Assembly (NCBI RefSeq): GCF_900112285.1
Contig: NZ_FOKZ01000007.1
Span: 62,001-126,000, forward strand
Origin: Polaromonas sp. OV174
GTDB taxonomy: Bacteria; Pseudomonadota; Gammaproteobacteria; Burkholderiales; Burkholderiaceae_C
Reading direction: 5' to 3'
DNA length: 64,000 bases
Shown here: piece after piece, positions 38,511-46,462 of the stretch
Layout of the letters: the number at the start of each line of letters is the position of its first letter
How positions within the stretch are numbered: position 1 is the stretch's first letter
The notes under the pieces: model-generated
Database searches by the model: none
What the model saw: the letters and a program-made list of their open reading frames with translations, nothing else
Told to the model about the DNA's origin: nothing
Made by a program: the position numbers and the translations under genes

Positions 38511-40232
38511 TTAAAGTCCCCGTGCAGGGACCGGCTTGGTTACCTCCAAACCTAGGGCGTGGACACGCACATGACATACTCGGTGGAGCAAAACCCTGTT
38601 GCTCAATGCGTCGCTTCCCCCCAACTGCCGATAAACGATATGGTGGTCGTCGCAGTCCTCGAGGTCATCGATTGGCACTTTGCACAGGGCACAGTCCCCG
38701 GTCTGACTCATCCACAGCCGCAAGCGTTGGGCGTCACGAATGACTTGCGACATCCGTTTTTCCCTCAGCTGTTCACCGTAAACGAGCCATTCTTTGTCAA
38801 AGGGGTTGTAAGCCCCCTTGATTTTCTTGTGTCGAACAATCGGTGTGTCCGCCAGCTTGATTAGAACCAGCGAATCCGACGTCTGATCACACTCGTTTGA
38901 ACTGGACATAAAGTCCCAGCGCCCGCGTGGGCGCTTCCAGTAGTGTTCCAACACCCACTTGGCGCTTTTTCGGGGATGGCGCCTGAGCCCCCAACGCATC
39001 AACCGCCAGTAGATCAGGTAGTCGAGCTTTGAGAAGGTAGCTTTTGCAACCACTCCTTTGTGATACGTTGCCCAACCCCGCAAAAGCGGATTCAGGCGAT
39101 TTATCAGCACGTCAGTGGGCACCGCAAGCGAAGTACTAATGATTTCCTTGACCTTGCCGTAGAACGCTTTCGCGTTTTTCTGGCTCGGTTTGATCAACAT
39201 TTTTTCTCCGTATTTTCGGAAATTCCATCCTAAGAAATCAAAGCCTTGCTCGATATGAACGACTCGTGTCTTCTCCTCCGATAGCACAAGTCCCCGCTCG
39301 CGCAGGAACTCAACCACCCAGGGTTTGACAATTGTTTCCAGCAGCACTTGCGAGCTGCCGGTCACAACGAAATCGTCGGCATACCGCACTAAATGAACTT
39401 TTGCTTTTGTGGCTTGACAGGCCCCCAGCTTGTGGCTGAGGTAATTGTGCAAACCAGTTTCCAGTCCGTTAAGCGTGATGTTAGCCAGTGTGGGCGAGAT
39501 GATGCCTCCTTGTGGGGTGCCCATCTCGGTGCGTGCGAAGTGTCCTTTGTCAACGACACCCGACTTCAACCACTGCTGCAGGATGCGCTTGTTCATGGAG
39601 ACCTTGCGCATCAGCCAGTCGTGATTGATGTGGTCGAAGAATCCCTTGATGTCTGCGTCGAGTACCCATTGGGCCGAAACCTTTTGAGACAAGCACACAA
39701 ACAACTGGCTGCGCGCATCGTGGGTTGATCGCTCTTTCCTGAATCCATAAGAGTTCGGGTCAGAGTTGCATTCCACGATGGGTTCCAGCCCGAGCAGATG
39801 TAGGGCCTGCATCGCCCGGTCAAACATGGTCGGGATGCCCAGAGGGCGTTCCTTTCCGTTTGATTTCGGGATGTAAACGCGCCTGAGCGGTGAGGCTCTG
39901 TAGCATCTACAGTTCAGTCGACACACCGCTTCCCATTTGCTCTCTGGCGTGTCCCATAGTTCGCGGTCGATGCCACTCGTCCGCTTCCCTTGGTTTGTCG
40001 TAACTTTCCTGACGGCCAATGCCTTGGCTTGCCAGGAACGAACAAGACTTCTCTGAAGTCGCGAGACTTTTCGATGATCCTGCTCTTTTTCTGCCTGCGC
40101 GATGCACATCTGCGCCCTCCCGACAAACTTCGCCACCAGACTCCAATCAATGGAGTGCCAGTTGCTGGGTTTGCCCGGAGACGCAGCATCTTTGTCGCGA
40201 ATGTTGCCATTCACTTCTGGGATGTTTTCCAT
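38511..40232 (-). CDS. ltrA: Group II intron reverse transcriptase/maturase with HNH endonuclease
   Basis: A 573-residue multifunctional protein. The RT domain runs from about residue 70 to 330, with SNGKERPLGIPTMFDRAMQAL, DADIKGFFDHI, GTPQGGIISPTLANI and the catalytic RYADDFVV. The maturase (X) domain follows with INRLNPLLRGWATYHKGV. The C-terminus is a DNA-binding/HNH endonuclease region with CALCKVPIDDLEDCDDHHIV and HRVCHVRVH. All expected catalytic residues are present and there is no frameshift. GGAGAAAG precedes the ATG at 40232. Confidence 0.94.
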   Translation of the reverse strand: MENIPEVNGNIRDKDAASPGKPSNWHSIDWSLVAKFVGRAQMCIAQAEKEQDHRKVSRLQRSLVRSWQAKALAVRKVTTNQGKRTSGIDRELWDTPESKWEAVCRLNCRCYRASPLRRVYIPKSNGKERPLGIPTMFDRAMQALHLLGLEPIVECNSDPNSYGFRKERSTHDARSQLFVCLSQKVSAQWVLDADIKGFFDHINHDWLMRKVSMNKRILQQWLKSGVVDKGHFARTEMGTPQGGIISPTLANITLNGLETGLHNYLSHKLGACQATKAKVHLVRYADDFVVTGSSQVLLETIVKPWVVEFLRERGLVLSEEKTRVVHIEQGFDFLGWNFRKYGEKMLIKPSQKNAKAFYGKVKEIISTSLAVPTDVLINRLNPLLRGWATYHKGVVAKATFSKLDYLIYWRLMRWGLRRHPRKSAKWVLEHYWKRPRGRWDFMSSSNECDQTSDSLVLIKLADTPIVRHKKIKGAYNPFDKEWLVYGEQLREKRMSQVIRDAQRLRLWMSQTGDCALCKVPIDDLEDCDDHHIVYRQLGGSDALSNRVLLHRVCHVRVHALGLEVTKPVPARGL

Positions 40233-40862
40233 ACTTTCTCCGGTTTGGTGAACCCAAAACGGAATGCGACCCACGAGGGGTATTGCACCCCGTAGGTCGT
40301 TTTGAAGTCCGCAGCGGCCTTGCGCCGTTGCACCTGTAGCAAGTCAGCCTGCTTTCACAGCAAGGTAAATTTTGAGCCTCTATGCCGTCCATTACAAACG
40401 GCCATTCGCTTTTTGCTACTTCCTCTGCCCCCTGCATCATGGCCGTTGCTTGCGCTTCGGTTGCCTGGCGACCCCTTGCGGAGACGTCAGGCGGTGCATG
40501 GGGTTTACCTCGTTTCCCAGCGTATCCACCCGGACGGCTATCCGGGCGATGGGGTTAGGGACGCTCTATCCGCCGCACGTGTTGGGGAACCCACTGCAGT
40601 CCATGACAAGCAGCGGCCTACGCGGTGCCTTTTGGCTACAGCTCCTCAGTTTGCACCGAGAGACAAGCGTTAGCTGTTTACTGTTAACGACGGTTTAGTC
40701 GAGCGTTCACATGTGTTTCCCGTACCCTTTACCTCAGCATTCCCGACAGTCTTGTTTATGTCGCCTGGGCAATCCTCACGGACTGCTTGGCCGCATGGGC
40801 TTGTAGCCCTTGCGCAGAATGTTTATCCGCAGCTTCGCACCCCGCAGTTACTTGCGACGCAC

Positions 40863-41290
40863 GTGCAGTTGAGGTCACTTCGTTCCGGAAGTGGTTTCAG
40901 TTAAGTAGAAACAAGACACGCTGAGTGGTGTCATTTATGAAGCGGGATAGAAAATTGTTTCACGGTGAAAAAATTCCTGCCAACCGAGAATCCTCACGAA
41001 TTTCGTAGCATATGCACAACAGAGATCGGGGCCAATGGCTCTGATTCCTATGCCTGGCTATCCCAATGGGACAACGAAGCTAGCTGAAATATTCCTATTT
41101 CAGGTCATTTTTCCGTTCGTTTCCCGAGGGAAACGCCATGCTCTCTCAGAGGGAAAGCTGCCTCATTACAATACTGGCTGACCCAGTAATGGACGACTTC
41201 GAGTCGCACCATGGCTACAGTTTAGCGCCTGGCCAAGTCTGTCTTGGCCTTTTCGCTCCCTTGCCGCGCCCCGTTTCAGGACCCTCACTC
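40863..41290 (+). other. 428-bp noncoding region with several hairpins before ffh
   Basis: No supported gene. Base composition is lower in GC than the flanks around 40900-41110. Visible structures: TTTCAC-G-GTGAAA (40958-40970); CTGAAATA-TTCC-TATTTCAG (41084-41103) with a nearby T-run; the palindrome GTTTCCCGAGGGAAAC (41119-41134); and the terminator-like hairpin at 41231-41253. It holds whatever remains of the native ypjD-ffh divergent promoter region. I searched by eye for the 4.5S RNA signature and did not find it. Confidence 0.5.
41231..41253 (+). terminator. Intrinsic-terminator-like hairpin in the ffh leader
   Basis: GGCCAAG and CTTGGCC (41231-41237 with 41243-41249) form a perfect 7-bp stem over a 5-base loop, followed by TTTT. 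It is only 38 bases before the ffh ATG. It would end transcription arriving from upstream, or act as an attenuator of ffh if its promoter is further up. Confidence 0.6.
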
Positions 41291-42649
41291 ATGGCTTCAG
41301 CCCTTACCGACAAGTTATCCCGCCTCGTCAAGGAGATGCGCGGCCAGGCCCGCATCACCGAATCCAATGTGCAGGACATGCTGCGCGAAGTACGCATGGC
41401 CTTGCTGGAGGCCGACGTGGCCCTGCCGGTGGTGCGCGACTTCATCACCCGGGTCAAGGAAAAGGCGCTTGGCCAGGAGGTGATGGGTTCGCTCTCGCCC
41501 GGCCAGGCGCTGGTCGGCATCGTCAACCGCGAACTCGCCGCCACCATGGGCGAGGGCGTCAGCGACATCAACCTGGCGGCGCAGCCGCCGGCGGTGATCC
41601 TGATGGCCGGCCTGCAGGGTGCGGGTAAAACCACCACCACCGCCAAGCTGGCCAAGCACCTGATTGAAAAGCGCAAGAAAAAAGTGCTGACCGTCTCGGG
41701 CGACGTTTATCGCCCGGCCGCCATAGAGCAGCTCAAGACCGTTACCGCGCAGGCCGGCGCCGAGTGGTTCCCCAGCACGCCGGACCAGAAGCCGGCCGAC
41801 ATTGCCCGCGCCGCCATTGATTACGCGCGCCGGCATTTCTTCGACGTGCTGCTGGTCGATACGGCCGGCCGCTTGGCGATTGACGAAGCCCTGATGGCCG
41901 AAATCAAGGAGCTGCATGCCATCCTGAACCCGGTGGAAACCCTGTTCGTGGTCGATGCCATGCAGGGTCAGGATGCCGTCAACACCGCCAAGGCTTTCAA
42001 GGAAGCGCTGCCGCTGACCGGCATTATCCTGACCAAGACCGACGGCGATTCACGCGGCGGTGCCGCACTTAGCGTGCGCCAGATCACCGGCGCGCCCATC
42101 AAGTTTTCCGGCACCAGCGAGAAGATCGACGGTCTGGAAGTGTTTGACGCCGAGCGCCACGCCGGCCGCATTCTGGGCATGGGCGACATCGTCGCGCTGG
42201 TCGAGCAGGTGGCGGCGGGCGTGGACATGGCTGCGGCGCAAAAGCTGGCCGCCAAGATCAAGTCCGGCGACGGTTTTGACCTCAACGATTTCCTCAATCA
42301 GCTGCAGCAGATGAAGAACATGGGCGGTCTGTCCAGCCTGATGGACAAGCTGCCGGCGCAAATGGCCGCCAAGGCCGGTCAGATCGACATGGGCAAGGCC
42401 GAGAAAGACATCAAGCGCAAGGAAGGCATCATCCAGAGCATGACGCCGCTGGAGCGCCGCAAGCCCGAACTCATCAAGGCTACGCGCAAGCGCCGCATCG
42501 CCGCTGGCTCGGGCGTGCACGTTCAGGAAGTCAACCGCTTGCTCAATGAGTTCGAGCAGATGCAGGGCATGATGAAAAAGATGAAGGGCAGCGGCATGAT
42601 GAAGATGATGAAGCGCATGGGCGGCATGAAGGGCATGCCGAAGTTCTGA
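41291..42649 (+). CDS. ffh: Signal recognition particle protein Ffh
   Basis: Ffh, 452 residues, the SRP GTPase that recognises signal sequences of nascent membrane proteins with 4.5S RNA. The N domain starts at LTDKLSRLVKEMRG. The G domain has GLQGAGKTTTTAKLA, VDTAGRLAIDE and TKTDGDSRGGAAL. The C-terminal M domain is Met-rich (MQGMMKKMKGSGMMKMMKRM). The ATG at 41291 gives the conserved N-terminus; an open frame reaching back to 41138 has no conserved content. Confidence 0.97.
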   Translation: MASALTDKLSRLVKEMRGQARITESNVQDMLREVRMALLEADVALPVVRDFITRVKEKALGQEVMGSLSPGQALVGIVNRELAATMGEGVSDINLAAQPPAVILMAGLQGAGKTTTTAKLAKHLIEKRKKKVLTVSGDVYRPAAIEQLKTVTAQAGAEWFPSTPDQKPADIARAAIDYARRHFFDVLLVDTAGRLAIDEALMAEIKELHAILNPVETLFVVDAMQGQDAVNTAKAFKEALPLTGIILTKTDGDSRGGAALSVRQITGAPIKFSGTSEKIDGLEVFDAERHAGRILGMGDIVALVEQVAAGVDMAAAQKLAAKIKSGDGFDLNDFLNQLQQMKNMGGLSSLMDKLPAQMAAKAGQIDMGKAEKDIKRKEGIIQSMTPLERRKPELIKATRKRRIAAGSGVHVQEVNRLLNEFEQMQGMMKKMKGSGMMKMMKRMGGMKGMPKF

Positions 42650-42663
42650 TAGCCCCAGTTTTT

Positions 42664-42738
42664 AAGCAAAATGAGGCGCTAGCCCAATCAGGACGGGCGC
42701 AAGGAGCTATTGAAATAATAGCTTCTTGCGCCCGTTTT
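42664..42738. repeat. Dispersed repeat, composite copy 6
   Basis: This copy contains one nearly full minus-oriented unit (AGGCGCTAGCCCAATCAGGACGGGCGCAAGGAGCTATT) joined head to head with the AT-rich/TTGCGCCCG half of a plus-oriented unit. The join creates a 19-bp stem. It fills the convergent gap between ffh and mdoH. Confidence 0.75.
42693..42738 (+). terminator. 19-bp stem terminator after ffh built from repeat halves
   Basis: The arms 42693-42711 and 42717-42735 pair over 19 bp with one G-T pair around a GAAAT loop, and TTTT follows (42735-42738). It is 43 bases past the ffh stop. The strength of the stem and the T-run make it a convincing intrinsic terminator for ffh; on the minus strand no U-tract follows. 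Confidence 0.8.
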
Positions 42739-42759
42739 CATGTCCGCGTGGCTGGCCGC

Positions 42760-44718
42760 TCAGGCCGCTCTTAGCTGCGGCTTGGTGCGCCGGCTGGCGT
42801 GCAGCCAGGCCCGGCGCAGCACCGCCGGCGAACGGGTTTCCTCGGGAATCAAGAGGTAGTTGTGGGCCCGCATGGCGGCGCCCACGCCGACCTGGCTGGT
42901 CAGCACCGTCATGGGAATCGCCAGCAGCAGCGGCAGGCCGACCGGCAGCAGCCAGACCAGCGCGCTGGCATCTATCAGCGCAATGCCGGCGGCCAGCAGC
43001 GCGATCACGCCGCTCATGGGCGCGAGCTGCTGCAGCGCGTGCTTCCACGGCACGGCGGCGGCTTCACGCGGCGGGGACTTCCACTCCAGCTTCAGGCCGG
43101 TCATGGCCACCACCACAAACAGCGAATGCGCCAGCATGCGAATCGGCGCTTGCAGCAGGGCGATCAGGGTTTCCAGCAGGGCGCTGCGCAGCAGGCTGGC
43201 GGTGCCGCCATAGGATGCCTGCTGACGCTTGATCAGCACGGCGGTCAGGCCCAGAATGCGCGGCAAAAACAGCATGGACAGGGTCCAGGCCCAGAGCGAC
43301 GCCAACTCGCCGGGCAGCACGGCCCAGTCGCTCACCATGGGCGAGCCCGACAGCCACAGCGCGGTGCCCATGGTCATGAAGCACAGCCACAGCGGCGCCG
43401 ACAGGTAGGCCATGGCGCCGGTGGCGAACATGGAGCGGTGCACCGGGTGAATGCCGGGCTCGGCAATCAGGCGCGAGTTCTGCAGATTGCCCTGGCACCA
43501 GCGGCGGTCGCGCTGCAGCTCGGACAGCAGGTCGGGCGGCTGCTGCTCGTAGCTGCCGACCAGGTCGGCCACCAGCCAGACGTGGTAGCCGGCGCGGCGC
43601 ATCAGCGCGGCCTCGACAAAGTCGTGCGACATGATGCTGCCCGCCATGCCGCCCGTGCCCTTGATGCGGGCCAGTGCGCAATGCTGCATAAAGGGTTCAA
43701 TGCGGATGATGGCGTTGTGGCCCCAGTAATGCGACTCGCCCATTTGCCAGTACTGCATGCCCAGCGTGAAGAGACGGCCGGTGACGCGCGAGGCGAACTG
43801 CTGCGCCCGCGCATGCAGGGTGACGTGGCCTATGGCCTGGGTGGCGGTCTGGATGATGCCGGCCTTGGGGTTGGCCTCCATCAGCTTGACCATGCTCACC
43901 AGGCAGTCGCCGCTCATCACGCTGTCGGCGTCCAGCACCACCATGTAGTGGTAGTCCTTGCCCCAGCGGCGGCAAAAGTCGGCCACGTTGCCGGCCTTGC
44001 GGTCGCTGCGGCGTTTGCGCAGGCGGTAATAGACCTCGATCTGCGGCTGCTCCGGCTGGCTGGCCAGCTGGCTACGCAGCTCTTCCCAGGCCGCGCGCTC
44101 GGCCTGCTGGATCGCCGGGTCGTAGCTGTCGGACAGCACGTACACATCGAAGGCCTTGACGTGGCCGGTCAGCGCGACGGATTCACAGGTGGCGCGCAAA
44201 CCCGAAAACACCGTGCGCACATCTTCGTTGCAGATAGGCATGATGATGGCGGTGCGGGTGGACGGGTCCAGCGTGTGATGCTGCACCTTCTTGGCCGACA
44301 GCGTATGGGCATCGCCAAACAGCGTGACGTAAAAGCCCATCATGGCCGTCATGAAACCGGTCACCACCCAGCCCGACAGCAGGGCGAACAGGGCCAGCTG
44401 GCCGTATTTCAGCCAGGCGTTGTCGTAGTGGGGCTGCATGTCGGCAAACAGGCTGGTGGCCAGCGCGGTACTGATCAGGGTCAGCAGCAAGAACACCGCT
44501 CGGCGGCGCTTGGCGGCATATTGCCAGGGCGCCAGCGCTTGCGCCGGTGCGCGTGGCGGCGCTGCCGCAGCGCCCGGCCTGAGAAAAGGCAGCAGTGCGG
44601 CCGTGCCCAGGCTGTTCCAGAAACCGCGCCACGGGCGTGGTGCCATGGAGCCGCGCTGCACCGGCGGCGCGGTCAGCGCGTTGGGGTGACGTTCTTCGCG
44701 CAGCAAGCTGCGTGTCAT
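42760..44718 (-). CDS. mdoH: Periplasmic glucan glucosyltransferase
   Basis: MdoH (OpgH), 652 residues, an inner-membrane family 2 glycosyltransferase that makes the beta-1,2-glucan backbone of osmoregulated periplasmic glucans from UDP-glucose. The catalytic domain has AIIMPICNEDV, VLDADSVMSGD and the DRRWCQGN (QxxRW-type) motif. About seven to eight membrane segments flank it. It is shorter than the 847-residue E. coli enzyme, lacking much of the N-terminal region. The ATG at 44718 overlaps the mdoG stop by four bases; a much longer open frame upstream is antisense-like sequence across mdoG. Confidence 0.94.
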   Translation of the reverse strand: MTRSLLREERHPNALTAPPVQRGSMAPRPWRGFWNSLGTAALLPFLRPGAAAAPPRAPAQALAPWQYAAKRRRAVFLLLTLISTALATSLFADMQPHYDNAWLKYGQLALFALLSGWVVTGFMTAMMGFYVTLFGDAHTLSAKKVQHHTLDPSTRTAIIMPICNEDVRTVFSGLRATCESVALTGHVKAFDVYVLSDSYDPAIQQAERAAWEELRSQLASQPEQPQIEVYYRLRKRRSDRKAGNVADFCRRWGKDYHYMVVLDADSVMSGDCLVSMVKLMEANPKAGIIQTATQAIGHVTLHARAQQFASRVTGRLFTLGMQYWQMGESHYWGHNAIIRIEPFMQHCALARIKGTGGMAGSIMSHDFVEAALMRRAGYHVWLVADLVGSYEQQPPDLLSELQRDRRWCQGNLQNSRLIAEPGIHPVHRSMFATGAMAYLSAPLWLCFMTMGTALWLSGSPMVSDWAVLPGELASLWAWTLSMLFLPRILGLTAVLIKRQQASYGGTASLLRSALLETLIALLQAPIRMLAHSLFVVVAMTGLKLEWKSPPREAAAVPWKHALQQLAPMSGVIALLAAGIALIDASALVWLLPVGLPLLLAIPMTVLTSQVGVGAAMRAHNYLLIPEETRSPAVLRRAWLHASRRTKPQLRAA

Positions 44719-46250
44719 TGGGTAATCAGGTTGGTCCATGTTTCTGTCAGGGTGTGGGTGTCGTGTTGCAGGAAGGCGCGCAGTTCCACGGGCTCGCCGT
44801 TCAGTCGCTGTACGCGTAAATTCATGCGCCAGGCGCCGGTGGCCGGGTTGCGAAAGGCCAGGCTTTCCAGCACGCGGGCGTTGCTGCCGGCCGTCGTGAT
44901 GGCCTCGACCTTGGCGTCTGCCGGCAGGGCGTCCAGCGCCGGCCCGGCAAAGTCGATGGCAAACTGGACTTGCTGCTTGAGCTCGTCGGCGCCGAGCTTG
45001 GAATAACCGGTGCCGCGGCGCGACTGGGTGACCCAGCCGTTGGGCGGCAACTGCTGGTTTTTGCCCTGCCAGGCAATCTGGTAGGACAGCTCCAGCGACT
45101 CGCCGGGGGCCGGCATTTTTTCGGGCACCCAGTAGGCGGCCACGTTGTCGTGGGTTTCGTCGGGCGTGGCAAATTGCAGCAGCTCGACCCGACCGGCGCC
45201 AAAACCGCTGAGCGGCGTGACCCAGGCGCTGGGCCGCAGCTCGTAGCGCGCCTCGGTGTCTTCGTAGCTGGCAAAAGCCCGGTCGCGCTGCATCAGGCCA
45301 AAACCCTTGAGGCTTTTCATGCTGAACGACGTCACCAGCGGCGATGCCGGGTTTTGCAGCGGGCGCCACAGCCATTCGCCGCCGCCTTTGCCGTCATCGG
45401 TGGCGATCATCAGACCGTCCGAGTCGTGCACCTCGGGCCTAAAGTCGCCGGGCCTGGGCTGGTTCTCGCCAAAGAAAAACATGCTGGTCAGCGGTGCAAT
45501 GCCTAGCGTGGTGACCGGCTTGTCGGTCGGCCGCATATAAATGCGCGCACGGACTTCGGTCATGGTTTGCTCGCCCGGCTTGACGTCAAAGCGATAGGCT
45601 CCCGTCATGCGCTCCGAATCCATCAGGGCATAAATGGTCAGCGGGCCGCCTTCGACGGCGGGCTTTTCCAGCCAGAAGTCGGTGAAGCGCGGAAATTCTT
45701 CCTTGGCTGGGCCTGCCGTGTTCACGGCCAGGCCGCGCGCCGACAGGCCATAAAGCTGGCCGGCACCCAGGGCGCGGAAATAGCTGGCGCCCGAGAAAAC
45801 GATCAGCTCGTCCTTGTAAGTGGGCGAATTCAGGTTGCTGAAAGCGCGCACGCCGCCATAGCCAATGTCGCCCCAGGTTTTGGGCGACAGTTTGTTTTTG
45901 CCGAAGTCGAAGCTGGCCGGATCGTAGGGAGTGCGTTTGACGCCAGCGGACGTGATTTCATGGACGCGCACCGAGTCGCCATGGCGGCCGACGTGGAAAA
46001 AATTCACTTCGTAAGGCAGCTTGTCGGCGCGCCACAGCATGCCTTCCGGCTTGAAGCGGATGTCGCGGTAATCGTCGTACGCCATCCGGGCCAGCTCGGC
46101 CGGGACGGCATGGGGCGCTTCCTTGAATGGGGTCTGGGCACGCTGGCTGGCGAGTGCGGCCACGTCGTCAAGGCCGAAGGCATGGGCTTGGGCGGTCGTC
46201 AAGACAAGCGCCGCGGCGCAGGCCAGGGCGGCAAAACGCGCCGGTGGCAT
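44715..46250 (-). CDS. mdoG: Periplasmic glucan biosynthesis protein G
   Basis: MdoG (OpgG) is the periplasmic protein needed for branching and release of osmoregulated glucans. From the ATG at 46250 it has 511 residues, the same length as E. coli OpgG, and a compact signal peptide MPPARFAALACAAALVLTTA with cleavage near AHA-FGLDD. ATG codons at 46292 and nearby would add 14 residues but would coincide with the predicted sigma-54 transcription start, so the shorter form is preferred. Family segments: IGYGGVRAFSNLN, GASYFRALGAGQLYGLSARG and SMFFFGENQ. It heads an mdoGH operon. Confidence 0.93.
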   Translation of the reverse strand: MPPARFAALACAAALVLTTAQAHAFGLDDVAALASQRAQTPFKEAPHAVPAELARMAYDDYRDIRFKPEGMLWRADKLPYEVNFFHVGRHGDSVRVHEITSAGVKRTPYDPASFDFGKNKLSPKTWGDIGYGGVRAFSNLNSPTYKDELIVFSGASYFRALGAGQLYGLSARGLAVNTAGPAKEEFPRFTDFWLEKPAVEGGPLTIYALMDSERMTGAYRFDVKPGEQTMTEVRARIYMRPTDKPVTTLGIAPLTSMFFFGENQPRPGDFRPEVHDSDGLMIATDDGKGGGEWLWRPLQNPASPLVTSFSMKSLKGFGLMQRDRAFASYEDTEARYELRPSAWVTPLSGFGAGRVELLQFATPDETHDNVAAYWVPEKMPAPGESLELSYQIAWQGKNQQLPPNGWVTQSRRGTGYSKLGADELKQQVQFAIDFAGPALDALPADAKVEAITTAGSNARVLESLAFRNPATGAWRMNLRVQRLNGEPVELRAFLQHDTHTLTETWTNLITQ

Positions 46251-46304
46251 CAAGCCGCTGGCGCGTTGAGAAAGACCGAAAAAAGCTTGCATCAACTGAC
46301 TAGG

Positions 46305-46319
46305 GCAAACCCCATGCCA
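46305..46319 (-). promoter_or_regulatory. Sigma-54 promoter of mdoGH
   Basis: On the minus strand TGGCATGGGGTTTGC carries the -24 GG and -12 GC with exactly ten bases between them. It matches the consensus TGGCAC-N5-TTGC at eight of nine fixed bases. The transcription start would be near 46293. It has an IHF site and a GlrR box upstream in the usual enhancer arrangement. Confidence 0.75.
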
Positions 46320-46338
46320 GTTTGAATAAACCTTTTTA

Positions 46339-46351
46339 AATCAACAGCTTG
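46339..46351. promoter_or_regulatory. IHF-binding site between the GlrR box and the sigma-54 promoter
   Basis: AATCAACAGCTTG fits the IHF consensus WATCAANNNNTTR at every defined position. It lies next to a TTTTTAAA tract, between the promoter (46305-46319) and the activator palindrome (46412-46429), where a bend would bring activator and polymerase together. Confidence 0.65.
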
Positions 46352-46411
46352 CGCGCCTCAAAAAATTCTTGCCGGAAATCCATCGGGAAATGGCCGGCAA
46401 ATCCGGAATTT

Positions 46412-46429
46412 TGTCGCTGTACAGCGACA
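46412..46429. promoter_or_regulatory. GlrR-binding site (TGTC-N10-GACA)
   Basis: A perfect 20-bp palindrome spans 46411-46430, TTGTCGCTGTACAGCGACAA. It contains the TGTC-N10-GACA motif known for GlrR (YfhA/QseF) in enterobacteria. Its centre is about 127 bases upstream of the predicted mdoG start site. The glrR gene ends 32 bases away. It might alternatively be a transcript hairpin at the glrR 3' end, but no T-run follows. Confidence 0.75.
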
Positions 46430-46462
46430 AGATGCGGGGTAAGGGAAAAAATTCCTTATAAA

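Larger units (their letters stand above)
38371..40840 (-). mobile_element. Group II intron with maturase, inserted at the 5' end of ypjD
   Basis: On the minus strand the element starts with GTGCGAAGC at 40840 (an alternative GTGCG start is at 40862). It carries a reverse transcriptase ORF in domain IV and ends with domains V and VI. Domain V is a 34-base hairpin at 38416-38449 with AGC triad and GAAA loop. Domain VI has a GCAA loop and a bulged A in CCTACCC, and the intron should end at CCAT (38371), an expected AY terminus. Total length is about 2.47 kb. Class is chloroplast-like/IIB from the protein, an inference. It appears intact. Confidence 0.85.

Noticed and set aside
40840-40862. Choice of intron 5' end at 40862 (GTGCGTCGC) instead of 40840 (GTGCGAAGC)
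   Set aside because: Not excluded. 40840 was listed because the following sequence leads more naturally into domain I, but EBS-IBS pairing could not be settled by eye.
40900-41290. Possible 4.5S SRP RNA gene next to ffh
   Set aside because: The conserved GGTCAGGTCCGGAAGG-type tetraloop region of 4.5S RNA is not present on either strand here.
42799-45006. Plus-strand open frame of 735 codons opposite mdoH and mdoG
   Set aside because: Gln/His/Arg-rich composition with no recognisable domain; the minus strand encodes clear MdoH and MdoG.
44719-45375. Long N-terminal extension of the mdoH frame
   Set aside because: It runs across mdoG in another frame and has shadow-like composition. The ATGA overlap at 44715-44718 gives a normal start.
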